From contig NZ_LN913006.1 in the NCBI RefSeq assembly GCF_001487165.1, positions 2,944,657-3,008,656 of the forward strand: a stretch of 64,000 nt of DNA, in the 5' to 3' direction. A program made the translations under genes and the position numbers. Below the pieces are notes generated by a model that did no database searches, was not told the DNA's origin, and saw nothing but the letters and a program-made list of their open reading frames with translations. Source of the stretch: Blautia massiliensis (ex Durand et al. 2017). GTDB taxonomy: Bacteria; Bacillota; Clostridia; Lachnospirales; Lachnospiraceae. Of this stretch, positions 25,242 through 33,793 are shown piece after piece (position 1 is the first letter of the stretch; each line of letters opens with the position of its first letter).

Positions 25242-25267
25242 GTGCCCGGTATTTTTATACCGGGCAC
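25242..25267 (+). terminator. Hairpin after the diguanylate cyclase gene
   Basis: GTGCCCGGTA-tttt-ta-TACCGGGCAC, a perfect 10-bp stem; the following T run is poor, so termination may be weak. Confidence 0.6.
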
Positions 25268-25386
25268 TTCGTTTGTGCTAAAAGAAACGCCGGAATAAAA
25301 TACCGGACGAAATTTTGAAAGATTTTCTGTAACGTTTTTGAGATCAGTGCGTCTTATAAGTGAGAAGGGAGGAAAGAAGAAAGCCG

Positions 25387-25884
25387 ATGAATATTGAGGA
25401 ACTTTACCGGACATATTTTGACATTGTATATCGGTATATCCGTTCTATCTCACAGGATGGAGCGCTGGCTGAGGAAGTGACACAGGAGACATTTTTTAAA
25501 GCTCTGGAAAAGATAGATCAGTTCCGGGGTGACTGTGATGTGCGTGTGTGGCTTTGCCAGATTGCAAAGAATACGTTGTACGATCATCTGAAAAAGCAGA
25601 AAAAGCAACTTCCCGGAGAGGAGCAGCCGGAAACAGCAGAAAGCCATGGCGGAGAAATTTTTGAGGAAAAGCTGGCACAGCGGAGTCAGGCTATGGAGAT
25701 CCACAAAGTTTTGCATGGCCTTTCGGAACCGTATAAAGAAGTTTTTTCCCTGCGGACATTCGGAGAGCTTAAGTTTAGTGAGATCGGAATGCTTTTTGGA
25801 AAAAGTGAAAACTGGGCGCGGGTGACTTATTACCGTGCAAGAGTAAAGATCAGAGAGGAGCTGGAATATGAAGATCACATGTGA
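25387..25884 (+). CDS. ECF-type RNA polymerase sigma factor
   Basis: A 165-residue sigma-70 family factor with region 2 ('YRTYFDIVYRYIRSISQDG', 'AEEVTQETFFKALEKIDQF', 'VWLCQIAKNTLYDHLKK') and region 4 ('LSEPYKEVFSLRTFGELKFS', 'ENWARVTYYRARVKIREEL'). No region 1 or 3, hence ECF group. ATG 25387 is used; a GTG at 25360 would extend it by nine basic residues through the ribosome site. It overlaps the anti-sigma gene by 17 bases, so the two are coupled. Target promoters cannot be deduced; autoregulation is common in this class. Confidence 0.9.
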   Translation: MNIEELYRTYFDIVYRYIRSISQDGALAEEVTQETFFKALEKIDQFRGDCDVRVWLCQIAKNTLYDHLKKQKKQLPGEEQPETAESHGGEIFEEKLAQRSQAMEIHKVLHGLSEPYKEVFSLRTFGELKFSEIGMLFGKSENWARVTYYRARVKIREELEYEDHM

Positions 25885-26656
25885 CGTAATACAGGATCTG
25901 ATGCCATCTTATATAGATGGGATATTAAGCGAAGACAGTCGGGCGCTGGTGGAAGAACATATGGGAACCTGTCAGGAATGCAGAAAAATGTTGGAGATCA
26001 TGAAAGAAGAGCAGGGAAAGGAGCAGGCCCGGATAAGATCATCTGTAGCTTCTGTAGCAGGATGTGGAACTGGTGGGACGGAAAATACTGAAAGTAATGC
26101 AAATACCGGAAGTGCAGCCGCGCTGAAAAAAATCCGGAAAAAATTAATAATACGCAGAGTGCTGACAGCAGCAGTGGCAGTTATCCTGACACTCATCGCT
26201 GCGGCAGCAGGCTACGACCACTGGTATTTCAACGAAAAATACATGACCTTGGAAAACAGCGGAATGTACGTAAAAAATAACAGTTTGTATTCTTCCAATA
26301 ATCTCATCAATCGAATGAAAGTACAGTACACAGAAGATGGAAAAACAGAGTTCGTCTACGCCATTGACGCGCCATATGCAGGAACTCTGGAACTGAAAGG
26401 CGATGACATGCTGCTTCAGGATTTTTCCAAAAAGACAGAGGAAGTATCACCGGAAGACGACAGCACCCCGGAAACGGTAACAGAGGTTTATTATATGAGT
26501 GAGGAGGCCGGAAAGAAGAGCCTGGAATTAACAGAACTGGAAGCAAAGGGAGATCTGGATGCAGCGGAGAAAATTGTGGATGAGATGAAACAGAAATCGA
26601 AGCTGATATGGTCGGAACAAGAGGATAGAAATACCGCATCGTCTATGTTAAAATAA
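25868..26656 (+). CDS. Zinc-binding anti-sigma factor, membrane-anchored
   Basis: A 262-residue protein. Residues 1-50 are a zinc-binding anti-sigma domain with the H-x3-C-x2-C motif in 'EEHMGTCQECRK'. One membrane helix lies at about 97-118 ('VLTAAVAVILTLIAAAAGY'), and residues 120-262 are extracytoplasmic. It should hold the upstream sigma factor at the membrane until a signal releases it. The outer domain contains no family I recognise. Overlap with the sigma gene supports partnership. Confidence 0.85.
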   Translation: MKITCDVIQDLMPSYIDGILSEDSRALVEEHMGTCQECRKMLEIMKEEQGKEQARIRSSVASVAGCGTGGTENTESNANTGSAAALKKIRKKLIIRRVLTAAVAVILTLIAAAAGYDHWYFNEKYMTLENSGMYVKNNSLYSSNNLINRMKVQYTEDGKTEFVYAIDAPYAGTLELKGDDMLLQDFSKKTEEVSPEDDSTPETVTEVYYMSEEAGKKSLELTELEAKGDLDAAEKIVDEMKQKSKLIWSEQEDRNTASSMLK

Positions 26657-26764
26657 AACCTGGACAGTACAGTGAAAAAGTTCTATAAAAATTCTGTGCT
26701 GTAGGCAAAAAAAAAGACAGCAGTGAATTTACGTATTTACTGCCGAAGAACAGGGGGACATAAG

Positions 26765-27118
26765 ATGTTATTTGTATGCTATCCAAAATGCAGTACCTGC
26801 AAAAAGGCTCAGAAATGGCTGGATGAGAGTGGCGCAGAATATACTTTGCGTGATATTAAGACGGACAATCCAACTGCAGAGGAACTGAAAGCCTGGTGGG
26901 AAAAAAGCGGTCTTCCGCTGAAGCGTTTCTTCAATACCAGTGGAAATATTTATAAAGAGATGAAACTGAAAGATAAACTTCCGGAGATGAGTGAGGAAGA
27001 GCAGCTTGCGCTTCTTGCAACAGACGGGATGCTTGTGAAACGACCAATCCTTGTTGGGAAAGACAAGGTGCTGGTGGGCGCTAAAGAAAAAGAATGGGAA
27101 GAGTATCTGAAATCATGA
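26765..27118 (+). CDS. ArsC/Spx/YffB-family thioredoxin-fold protein
   Basis: A 117-residue protein with the redox pair C9 and C12 in 'YPKCSTCKKAQKWL', 'RDIKTDNPTAEELKAW' and 'DGMLVKRPILVG'. This combination fits the Spx/MgsR/YffB branch of the ArsC family more than true arsenate reductase, since Spx-type proteins keep CxxC. It lacks the C-terminal extension of Spx. ATG 26765 follows GGGGGAC. Its TGA overlaps the ATG of the next gene. It may be a redox regulator or a small reductase. Confidence 0.8.
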   Translation: MLFVCYPKCSTCKKAQKWLDESGAEYTLRDIKTDNPTAEELKAWWEKSGLPLKRFFNTSGNIYKEMKLKDKLPEMSEEEQLALLATDGMLVKRPILVGKDKVLVGAKEKEWEEYLKS

Positions 27119-27969
27119 AAAAGAAACTGAATTATGCGGATATCGTTAAGGAAACCGTGATCCTCACCGTGGCAGTGGCGATCATCGCAGCGGCGGTATA
27201 TTTTTTCCTAGTGCCAAGCCATACGTCGGTCAGCAGTATTTCCGGTCTTGGAATCGTGCTTTCCAACTTTGTGCCGCTGCAGCTGTCGGCGATTACCATG
27301 ATCCTGAATGTGGTATTGCTGATCATTGGATTTTTTACCTGTGGAAGAGAGTTTGGAGTTAAGACGGTTTATACCAGTGTAATGCTGCCGTTGTTTCTGG
27401 GATTGTTTGAGATCATTTTTCCAAATTTCGGTTCCATGACAGACAGCCAGGAACTGGATGTTCTGTGTTATATTCTGGTAGTGAGTGTGGGACTTAGCAT
27501 TCTTTTTAACAGGAATGCATCCTCAGGCGGACTGGACATCGTGGCGAAGATCATGAATAAGTATCTCCACATGGAACTTGGAAAAGCCATGTCTCTTTCC
27601 GGTATGTGCGTGGCACTTTCCGCGGCGCTTGTGTATGATAAAAAGACGGTGGTCTTAAGTATTCTGGGAACGTATTTTAACGGAATCGTTCTGGATCATT
27701 TTATTTTTGACAATAATATCAAGCGGCGTGTCTGCATCATCACGAAAAAGGAAGAGGAGCTGAGGCAGTTTATCATTCATGACCTGCACAGCGGAGCCAC
27801 GATCTATGAGGCCATCGGAGCCTATAACATGGAAAAACGCCGTGAGATCATCACCATCGTAGATAAAGGTGAATATCAGAAGCTGATGAAGTTTATAAAC
27901 CAGGAGGACCCGAAAGCGTTTATCACGGTTTATAATGTATCGAATATGCGGTATCAGCCGAAGAAATAA
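27115..27969 (+). CDS. YitT-family membrane protein
   Basis: A 284-residue protein with five to six membrane helices in the first 190 residues and a soluble C-terminal DUF2179 domain ('VCIITKKEEELRQFIIHDL', 'GATIYEAIGAYNMEKRREII', 'QEDPKAFITVYNVSNMR'). YitT proteins are very common in Firmicutes; no transport substrate is established. The 'NASSGGLDIVAKIMNK' segment is a family landmark. Translationally coupled to the Spx-like gene by an ATGA overlap. A terminator shared with the convergent permease gene follows. Confidence 0.87.
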   Translation: MKKKLNYADIVKETVILTVAVAIIAAAVYFFLVPSHTSVSSISGLGIVLSNFVPLQLSAITMILNVVLLIIGFFTCGREFGVKTVYTSVMLPLFLGLFEIIFPNFGSMTDSQELDVLCYILVVSVGLSILFNRNASSGGLDIVAKIMNKYLHMELGKAMSLSGMCVALSAALVYDKKTVVLSILGTYFNGIVLDHFIFDNNIKRRVCIITKKEEELRQFIIHDLHSGATIYEAIGAYNMEKRREIITIVDKGEYQKLMKFINQEDPKAFITVYNVSNMRYQPKK

Positions 27970-27984
27970 GAATATTTTGCTGGA

Positions 27985-28024
27985 ATAAAAAAACTCCCGG
28001 GACAAAACTCCCGGGAATTTTTTT
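27985..28024. terminator. Bidirectional terminator between convergent genes
   Basis: Two copies of the self-complementary TCCCGGGA, flanked by A-rich and T-rich runs, form a stem that can end transcription from both sides. Confidence 0.8.
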
Positions 28025-28032
28025 GCCATATT

Positions 28033-29415
28033 TTACAGGAAAATATATTTCAGGATAAACAGCACTGCCAGTACATACATCAGAGCGCTGATCTTCTTTT
28101 CTTTTGCCTTACCTGTGATCAGGTTGATGGCTACGTATGTGATAATTCCCATGGAGATACCTTCGGAAATGCTGTAGAAGAACGGCATTGCGATGATACA
28201 TACATAACATGGGATCGCCTCGGACATATCGCTGAAATCAATGCTGATAACATTGCTGAGCATGTACAATCCAACGATCACCAGAGCCGGAGCTGTGGCA
28301 AAGGACGGGATTGCCAGGAAGATCGGAGACAGGAACAGGGACAGGCCAAATAAGATGGCAGTTGTCACTGCGGTAAGTCCGGTTCTTCCGCCTTCGGATA
28401 CACCGGAAGCACTTTCTACGAAGGTAGTGGTTGTGGATGTACCAAGAACTGCACCGGCAGTTGTTGCAACTGCATCTGCAAGAAGTGCGCCCTTGATGTT
28501 AGGAAGCTTGCCATTTTCATCCAGCATGCCTGCTTTAGAAGAGACACCAACGAGAGTTCCAAGAGTATCAAAAAGATCTACAAATAAAAATGCAAACAGG
28601 ATGACAAGGAAATCCAGTGAGAAAACTCCGTCAAACTGCAGCTTTGCAAAGATCGGAGCAAGGCTCGGGATAGAGAGTCCGTTGCTGAAATCCGGGAGCA
28701 GGCTGTAGAAGCCGATCTCCGGGTTCGGAACATAAAGTCCGGCGAACTGACAGATGATTCCAAGTCCCCATGTGATCAGGATACCCCAGAGGATGTTTCC
28801 CTTTACATTCTTAACAACCAGGATACCGGTTACGATGATACCGATCAGAGCCAGGATAACGGTGATCCCCACATTGTGGAAGGAAGCCTCTACACCCTTG
28901 GCTGCGTTGTAGCCATCTACAGAGAAAAGCTGCAGCAGAGTGGAGCCGCCGATCACGATATTGGCATTCTGTAATCCTACAAATGCAATAAAAAGACCGA
29001 TACCAACACTGACTGCGGATTTCAGGTTCAGAGGGATCGCATTGAAGATCGCTTCACGTACATTGGTAAGTGAAAGAACGATAAATACGATACCTTCTGC
29101 AAAAACTGCAGTCAGTGCATACTGCCAGCTGTATCCCATACCGATAACAACTGTATAGGCAAAGTATGCGTTCAGACCCATTCCGGGTGCCAGTGCGAAC
29201 GGGTAGTTGGCGAAGATTGCCATCAGCAGCGTTCCCAGGAAGGCTGCCAGTGCGGTAGCTGTAAATACAGCTCCGGAATCCATGCCGGTCGCAGACAGGA
29301 TGTTCGGGTTAACTGCCAGGATATAGGCCATTGTCATGAAGGTGGTGATACCTGCCAGAACCTCTGTTTTGGTGTCCGTTTTATTTGCGGACAGCTTGAA
29401 GATTTTTTCTAACAT
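28033..29415 (-). CDS. NCS2-family purine permease (AzgA/PbuG type)
   Basis: A 460-residue transporter with about 12-14 helices. N terminus 'TEVLAGITTFMTMAYILAVNP' and 'FALAPGMGLNAYFAYTVV' are AzgA-branch signatures, as are 'LFDTLGTLVGVSSKAG' and 'GTSTTTTFVESASGVSEGGR'. AzgA-type members import hypoxanthine, guanine or adenine by proton symport. ATG 29415 follows AAGAAAGGGAAAG. No purine riboswitch motif was seen in the short leader, so purine control, if any, is by another route. Confidence 0.9.
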   Translation of the reverse strand: MLEKIFKLSANKTDTKTEVLAGITTFMTMAYILAVNPNILSATGMDSGAVFTATALAAFLGTLLMAIFANYPFALAPGMGLNAYFAYTVVIGMGYSWQYALTAVFAEGIVFIVLSLTNVREAIFNAIPLNLKSAVSVGIGLFIAFVGLQNANIVIGGSTLLQLFSVDGYNAAKGVEASFHNVGITVILALIGIIVTGILVVKNVKGNILWGILITWGLGIICQFAGLYVPNPEIGFYSLLPDFSNGLSIPSLAPIFAKLQFDGVFSLDFLVILFAFLFVDLFDTLGTLVGVSSKAGMLDENGKLPNIKGALLADAVATTAGAVLGTSTTTTFVESASGVSEGGRTGLTAVTTAILFGLSLFLSPIFLAIPSFATAPALVIVGLYMLSNVISIDFSDMSEAIPCYVCIIAMPFFYSISEGISMGIITYVAINLITGKAKEKKISALMYVLAVLFILKYIFL

Positions 29416-29457
29416 ATTTCTTTCCCTTTCTTAAATATGTTTTTGGACAACATGTCT

Positions 29458-29486
29458 ATTTTATCATATAAAAATTTCGTATGCAA
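29458..29486 (-). promoter_or_regulatory. Promoter of the purine permease gene
   Basis: Minus strand: TTGCAT (29486-29481), 17-bp spacer, TAAAAT (29463-29458). The leader is only about 35 bases. Confidence 0.55.
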
Positions 29487-29628
29487 TCATTAGTGCTTAA
29501 CAGATATTGTTATGTAAGGTAATTTTTTGCAAAATACTTTTACAAGCAGGTAATTTGTGTGTAAAATACAGGAAAGAGAGTATTCGATTTACAGACGGGT
29601 TTATTCTGCAATGAAAGGGGGATGGATA

Positions 29629-30117
29629 ATGTCTGAGAAAAAACTGCGGAATATTACAGATGTGCTCTGCTTTTTGATGATCCTTGGGTACGTGATGTAT
29701 CTTGTGGCTACCTGGGGAAATCTGCCGGAGAGGGTGCCGATCCATTTTAATGCGCATGGGATCCCGGACCGGTATGGGAAGAAGGGCAGCCTTCTTCTGG
29801 AGCCGATTTTGGGGCTGCTGATCCTGGCACTTCTGATGTTCTGTCAGAGATTTCCACAGTGGTGGAATTATCCGGTTGAGGTGACAGAGGAAAACAGAGA
29901 GCATATCTTTGAAATCGCGTCAAAAATGATGTCTGTGATCAAACTGTTATCCATTGGAGTATGTCTTGATGCCGGGATCAGCGGGAATCTGGGAACGGCA
30001 CCTATGTGGCCGGTGTGGATACTGATCACAGGGATTTTCGTGACATTGATCCTGGGGATCCGGGGGATATATAAGGCTGGTAAAGAAACTGGCATGGATG
30101 AGGATGATAAATCGTGA
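29629..30117 (+). CDS. DUF1648 membrane protein
   Basis: A 162-residue protein with three to four membrane helices. The first helix and loop 'LPERVPIHFNAHGIPDRYG' is the DUF1648 signature found in SdpI-like and other membrane proteins; the SdpI immunity part is absent. ATG 29629 follows AAAGGGGG. Function unknown. It stands alone between a divergent permease and a small conserved gene. Confidence 0.75.
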   Translation: MSEKKLRNITDVLCFLMILGYVMYLVATWGNLPERVPIHFNAHGIPDRYGKKGSLLLEPILGLLILALLMFCQRFPQWWNYPVEVTEENREHIFEIASKMMSVIKLLSIGVCLDAGISGNLGTAPMWPVWILITGIFVTLILGIRGIYKAGKETGMDEDDKS

Positions 30118-30262
30118 AGCGGTCGTGTTTGTGATCATATAGCAGAGTGGAAGGGAAATGTTCGATTTATTGTACTGAATATGGATGGAACCAGCGAAAG
30201 CGGATCGCGAATATCCGCTTGGTGAAATTATAATAAAAACAGGAAAGGAATCTCAGAAGCAT

Positions 30263-30535
30263 ATGGCAGATACAAGAACAGATGAGCTTTACAGAGCGCT
30301 TCAGGATAAGGGCTATCCCGATGAGCTGTGCCGGGAAATCGCCTATAAACATATGAATACCGATTACACAGCTACACGGATGCTGGGGTATTTATACAGG
30401 GTGACAAGTCCCAGAGTGGAGGATGTGATCGATGAGATGCTGGCGATCTTAAGTGATAGGGAAGCCATCGTCCGGAAGAAAGAGCTGGAGCACGCCCAGG
30501 CTACGATCAACAGCGTGTATCGGGAGGGTTTGTAA
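30263..30535 (+). CDS. Conserved hypothetical protein, 90 residues
   Basis: A small, soluble, mainly helical protein ('DELYRALQDKGYPDELCREI', 'YRVTSPRVEDVIDEMLAIL'), ending 'SVYREGL' and TAA. Helix-rich and charged, no cysteine pairs, no membrane segment. ATG 30263 is preceded by AGGAAAGGA, though the spacing is long. I do not recognise a named family, but the composition is that of a real gene. The same frame stays open for 53 codons after the stop (see 30536-30697). Confidence 0.6.
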   Translation: MADTRTDELYRALQDKGYPDELCREIAYKHMNTDYTATRMLGYLYRVTSPRVEDVIDEMLAILSDREAIVRKKELEHAQATINSVYREGL

Positions 30536-30697
30536 CGGAAATCCCGGAGCTTTGCCAGTGCTGGCGGATCAGAAGCTTCATCCTTTAAGGAAAATCAGGA
30601 GATCATGGCTCTGGAGCATCATCTCCTTCCGCAGAAATTCATCATTGATAACTACATCAATATGAACGCACACTTTAATTTTATCCGTTTCTTTTAA
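30536..30697 (+). other. Open frame continuing past the stop of the previous gene
   Basis: After TAA 30533-30535 the same frame runs 53 codons to a TAA at 30695-30697, with protein-like content ('ENQEIMALEHHLLPQKFII', 'DNYINMNAHFNF'). An internal ATG at 30605 could start a 30-residue peptide. It may be a relic of a longer gene or of DNA lost when the IS605-type element arrived. Unrecognised. Confidence 0.25.
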
Positions 30698-30771
30698 ACA
30701 GTATTGTTATTACGGTAGTGATTACTCTGATCGTAATTTATGCAAGTAATTGAAGATGGACAAAATAGTAA

Positions 30772-30800
30772 TTGTATTAACTGATAAACCATAGTATAAT
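30772..30800 (+). promoter_or_regulatory. tnpA promoter
   Basis: TTGTAT (30772-30777), 17-bp spacer, TATAAT (30795-30800). Only 6 bases separate the -10 from the tnpA ATG, which implies a leaderless mRNA. Confidence 0.65.
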
Positions 30801-30806
30801 ACAAAT

Positions 30807-31229
30807 ATGAACACAACATATAAATCAAACAACAATGTCGTCTATTCCTGTAAATACCATGTAGTATGGTGTCCAAAGTATAGACGAAAAGTATTAATTA
30901 ACGGTGTGGACGTCCGGCTGAAGGAGCTGCTCACAGAGTATGCTGCAAATCTTTCTGTAGACATTCTGGAGATGGAGATCATGCCAGACCATGTTCATAT
31001 GCTTTTGGAAGTAGATCCTCAGTTTGGCATCCACAAAGCTGTAAAGTCATTTAAAGGCTATACGTCCAGAATTTTAAGACAGGAATTTCCCTATCTTAAA
31101 ACGAAAATGCCGACTCTCTGGACAAACAGCTATTTTGTATCGACGGTAGGCGGTGCTCCGCAGGAAACAGTAAAACAGTATATTGAAAACCAGAAAACAT
31201 CGCAGAGACAAAAGGATAAGATGGGATAA
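30807..31229 (+). CDS. tnpA: IS200/IS605-type Y1 transposase TnpA
   Basis: A 140-residue HUH single-strand transposase. Family start 'YSCKYHVVWCPKYRRKVL', metal-binding H62 and H64 in 'MPDHVHMLLEV', catalytic Y125 in 'QETVKQYIENQ'. It excises and inserts the element as single-stranded DNA, recognising subterminal hairpins. All catalytic residues are present, so it should be active. No ribosome site precedes ATG 30807. Its TAA overlaps the tnpB ATG by one base. Confidence 0.95.
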   Translation: MNTTYKSNNNVVYSCKYHVVWCPKYRRKVLINGVDVRLKELLTEYAANLSVDILEMEIMPDHVHMLLEVDPQFGIHKAVKSFKGYTSRILRQEFPYLKTKMPTLWTNSYFVSTVGGAPQETVKQYIENQKTSQRQKDKMG

Positions 31230-32326
31230 TGCAAAAAGGAATTAAATTTAGGATCTACCCGAACAGAGAACAGAAAAACTTCATCCATCAGACCCTGGAA
31301 TGTTGCCGGTTCATCTACAACCGGGGACTTGCCATGCGTAAGGAAGGCTATGAAAATGGGGAAAAGATCGGCTATTCCCAGACTTCCGCCATGCTGACTG
31401 AACTGAAAAAGCAAGAGGAGTTTGCCTTTCTGAAAGCAGCAGATTCCATTGCATTACAGCAGTCTTTGCGGGATCTCGACCGGGGATTTGTGAATTTCTT
31501 TGAGAAACGGGCTTCCTATCCAACCTTCAAAAGTAAACATAACCGGTTCCAGTCATACAGAACGGTAAATCAAAAAGATAATATTCGTATTGTGGGAAGA
31601 TATATCAAACTTCCGAAACTTGGATTTGTTAAAATACGGCAGTCGATGGAAGTGGAAAAGATTAATCACGTGATCATTGAGCACACACCGGCTGGAAAAT
31701 ATTTTGCGGTTTTAAATGTTGATTTTGAACCGGAACCACGCTCAAATGCTGGCGGAACGATAGGGATTGATGTCGGGATCAAAGCGTTCTACTCCGACAG
31801 TAATGGAAATACGGTATCAAATCCCAGATATCTGGAACGCTCAATGCGAAAACTCATAAGAGAACAGCGCAGGCTTTCCCGAAAACAAAAAGATTCCCAT
31901 AACCGCGAGAAGCAGCGGATCAGGGTGGCAAGAGTGTATGAGAAAGTAACCAATCAGCGGAATGATTTCCTGCAGAAACAGTCAACGATGCTGGTGCGTG
32001 AAAACCAAACCATCTGTATTGAAGATCTGAATGTTAAGGGGATGATCCGGAATCATAAACTGTCAAAATCGATAGCGAGTGTTTCCTGGGCAAAATTTTT
32101 TGAAATGCTGGAATATAAAGCTGGCTGGTATGGAAATGAAATTCACAGAGTACCAACGATGTATCCGAGCAGTCAGACCTGCAGCTGTTGTGGCTACAGA
32201 AATCCACGGATAAAAAATCTGGGCATTCGTATCTGGGAGTGTCCCAAATGCCATGCGGTTCATGACCGGGATACGAATGCAAGTATCAATATTCTGAAAA
32301 AAGGACTGCAGATGCAGTCTGCATAA
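31229..32326 (+). CDS. tnpB: TnpB RNA-guided nuclease
   Basis: A 365-residue TnpB, normal for compact family members. RuvC residues D181 ('GIDVGIKAF'), E265 ('CIEDLNVKG') and D348 ('HDRDTNAS') are present, with a zinc finger C318, C321, C338, C341 ('CSCCGYRNP', 'CPKC'). It should be an active nuclease guided by an RNA made from the right end of the element, cutting donor sites to favour retention. Coupled to tnpA by a one-base overlap. The guide would be read from the DNA next to the right end, here GH31 sequence. Confidence 0.95.
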   Translation: MQKGIKFRIYPNREQKNFIHQTLECCRFIYNRGLAMRKEGYENGEKIGYSQTSAMLTELKKQEEFAFLKAADSIALQQSLRDLDRGFVNFFEKRASYPTFKSKHNRFQSYRTVNQKDNIRIVGRYIKLPKLGFVKIRQSMEVEKINHVIIEHTPAGKYFAVLNVDFEPEPRSNAGGTIGIDVGIKAFYSDSNGNTVSNPRYLERSMRKLIREQRRLSRKQKDSHNREKQRIRVARVYEKVTNQRNDFLQKQSTMLVRENQTICIEDLNVKGMIRNHKLSKSIASVSWAKFFEMLEYKAGWYGNEIHRVPTMYPSSQTCSCCGYRNPRIKNLGIRIWECPKCHAVHDRDTNASINILKKGLQMQSA

Positions 32327-32490
32327 AGATAAAAACTGTACCGTAGGGCATACGGGAACAGTATAAATATAGCTTGTGGACACTGTGTAAGACATTGCAG
32401 TACCGTAAGGTGTTTGCCAATGCAGTAGTGGGAGAAGCAAGAATCCCCCTGCTTTAGCTGTGGGGAGTGTCAAACAGGTCTGCGCTATGA
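32250..32490 (+). ncRNA. Candidate omega RNA of TnpB
   Basis: By family rule the guide RNA scaffold overlaps the 3' end of tnpB and the non-coding right end. From 32327 to 32473 there is no gene but several inverted repeats, ending in the CCCC/GGGG hairpin at 32446-32465. The guide would start near 32474 (ACAGGTCTGCGCTATGAG). Limits are approximate. Confidence 0.45.
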
Positions 32491-33163
32491 GGGTGGACGA
32501 ATGGTGGATATGTACCGTACTCTGGACAGTATCCCGGTTCTTGCAAAAGCAGGCGGTATTCTGGTGATGACCGATGAGATCCGTGGAACAGAGGCGGAAA
32601 AGAATCCGGAAAGCCTGAATATCCGGGTATTCCCGGGTGCTGACGGAAGCTTCAGATTGTATGAGGATGATAACGAAACCTGTGCTTACGAAAATGGTGC
32701 CTGTGTATTTACGGAAATGGATTATAAGGAAAAGGATCAGGGAGTGTTTACCATTCATCCCGCACAGGGAAAAACAGAGCTGATCCCGGCAAAGAGAGCT
32801 TATACCGTGGAGTTCTGTGATTTTGCGAAAACAGGAACAGATACTGTGAAGGTTCTGGTTAACGGAGCAGAGACTGAGGCTGCTGTAAAATATGAAGAGA
32901 AACTTCAGAAGATCTGTGTGGAAGTGGAAGCAGACACAGCGGCAGAGGTGCAGATCATTCTTGCAGGAGAGGTAGCGGATAATCGTATAGAGAAACGTAC
33001 CTTTGATTTCCTGAACCAGGCAGAGATCGGTTTTGTACTGAAGGACAGATTATATCAGCTGATCACAGCCGGAAAGAATCTGCCGGTTCTTTTATCTGAG
33101 CTTCAGTCCATGGAGCTGGACAAGGATCTTTACGGAGCACTGATGGAGATCCTGACTGCGTAA
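32474..33163 (+). pseudogene. 3' fragment of a GH31 alpha-glucosidase/alpha-xylosidase
   Basis: The frame reads 'TGLRYEGGRMVDMYRTLDSI' then 'PVLAKAGGILVM', the beta-sandwich that follows the GH31 barrel, and continues through a DUF5110-like C-terminal domain ('VFPGADGSFRLYEDDNET') to TAA at 33163. The catalytic barrel and N terminus are missing: GH31 homology begins exactly at the right end of the insertion sequence, and the DNA left of the element is not GH31. About 230 codons remain, without frameshifts, so the break is recent or the fragment is kept. An internal ATG at 32501 could start it, but no enzyme activity is possible. Confidence 0.8.
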
Positions 33164-33227
33164 AACATGAATAAAATCGCGTTTCCAAACCATACTATCA
33201 TTATTATCAAAAGAAAGGATGATCATA

Positions 33228-33686
33228 ATGATATTAAAGGAAAAAGAACGCACAGTGATCCAGGATCTTCAGACACAGGAAAAAAGCTGCATTGAAAAAT
33301 ACGGAAAATACGCACAGCAGGCCAGGGATCCGGAGCTTAAAAGCTTATTTCAGACTCTTCAGAAAAAAGAGCAGGAGCATTACGATTCCCTGAGCCAGGT
33401 GCTTTCCGGTACAGTTCCACAGGTAAACTGTAATGACAGTGACGGCCGTGATTACCAGCCAAAGGCTGCTTACACATCGGTGATGTCCTCAGAGGATAAG
33501 GAACACGATGCTTTTCTTGCAACAGACTGTATCGGAACAGAAAAGCTGATTTCCGGAGAATACAACTCGGATGTTTTTGCTTTTGAAGACAGTGGTGTGC
33601 GGAAGCTTCTGGCAGATATCCAGGTGGAAGAGCAGAATCATGCGGAGATGCTTTACAAATATAAGACTGTGAACGGAATGTTTTGA
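33228..33686 (+). CDS. CotF-like spore coat / ferritin-like helical protein
   Basis: A 152-residue helical-bundle protein with repeated 'EKSCIEKYGKYAQQARD', 'LFQTLQKKEQEHYDSLSQVL' and 'LLADIQVEEQNHAEMLYKY' helices, the pattern of CotF/DUF2383-type ferritin-like proteins linked to spores in Clostridia. The Glu and His residues in 'KEQEHYD' and 'EEQNHAE' are placed like di-metal ligands, but metal binding is unproven. ATG 33228 is chosen for spacing from AAGAAAGG; ATG 33219 is possible. Monocistronic, with a terminator at 33692. Confidence 0.7.
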   Translation: MILKEKERTVIQDLQTQEKSCIEKYGKYAQQARDPELKSLFQTLQKKEQEHYDSLSQVLSGTVPQVNCNDSDGRDYQPKAAYTSVMSSEDKEHDAFLATDCIGTEKLISGEYNSDVFAFEDSGVRKLLADIQVEEQNHAEMLYKYKTVNGMF

Positions 33687-33691
33687 TATAT

Positions 33692-33732
33692 AAAAAAGGG
33701 AGGATTTCAGTAATGGAATTCTTCCTTTTTTT
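33692..33732 (+). terminator. Intrinsic terminator
   Basis: AAAAAAGGGAGGATT pairs with AATTCTTCC and its T run of seven. It ends the CotF-like gene. Confidence 0.75.
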
Positions 33733-33793
33733 ATTATATAATCAGGAGAACAGCAGGGAGAAATACTTTCCTGCAAAGAGAGGAGAAATAAAT

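Larger units (their letters stand above)
30714..32473 (+). mobile_element. IS200/IS605-family insertion sequence
   Basis: Contains tnpA and tnpB in the order and overlap typical of IS605. The left end has an inverted repeat ATTACG...CGTAAT (30710-30715, 30730-30735). The right end has a hairpin CCCC-ct-GCT-tt-AGC-tgt-GGGG (32446-32465) followed by GTGTCAA. The left boundary is put after TTAC (30710-30713) and the right boundary after TCAA (32473); both are estimates based on IS608-type ends. GH31 coding sequence starts in frame right at the right boundary. Confidence 0.75.

Noticed and set aside
26690-26760. Terminator between the anti-sigma and Spx-like genes
   Set aside because: The long A run gives a T run only on the minus strand, where no gene is being transcribed, and the stem is only 5-6 bp.
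29416-29510. Purine riboswitch before the NCS2 permease gene
   Set aside because: The leader after the predicted promoter is only about 35 bases and contains none of the conserved loop motifs.
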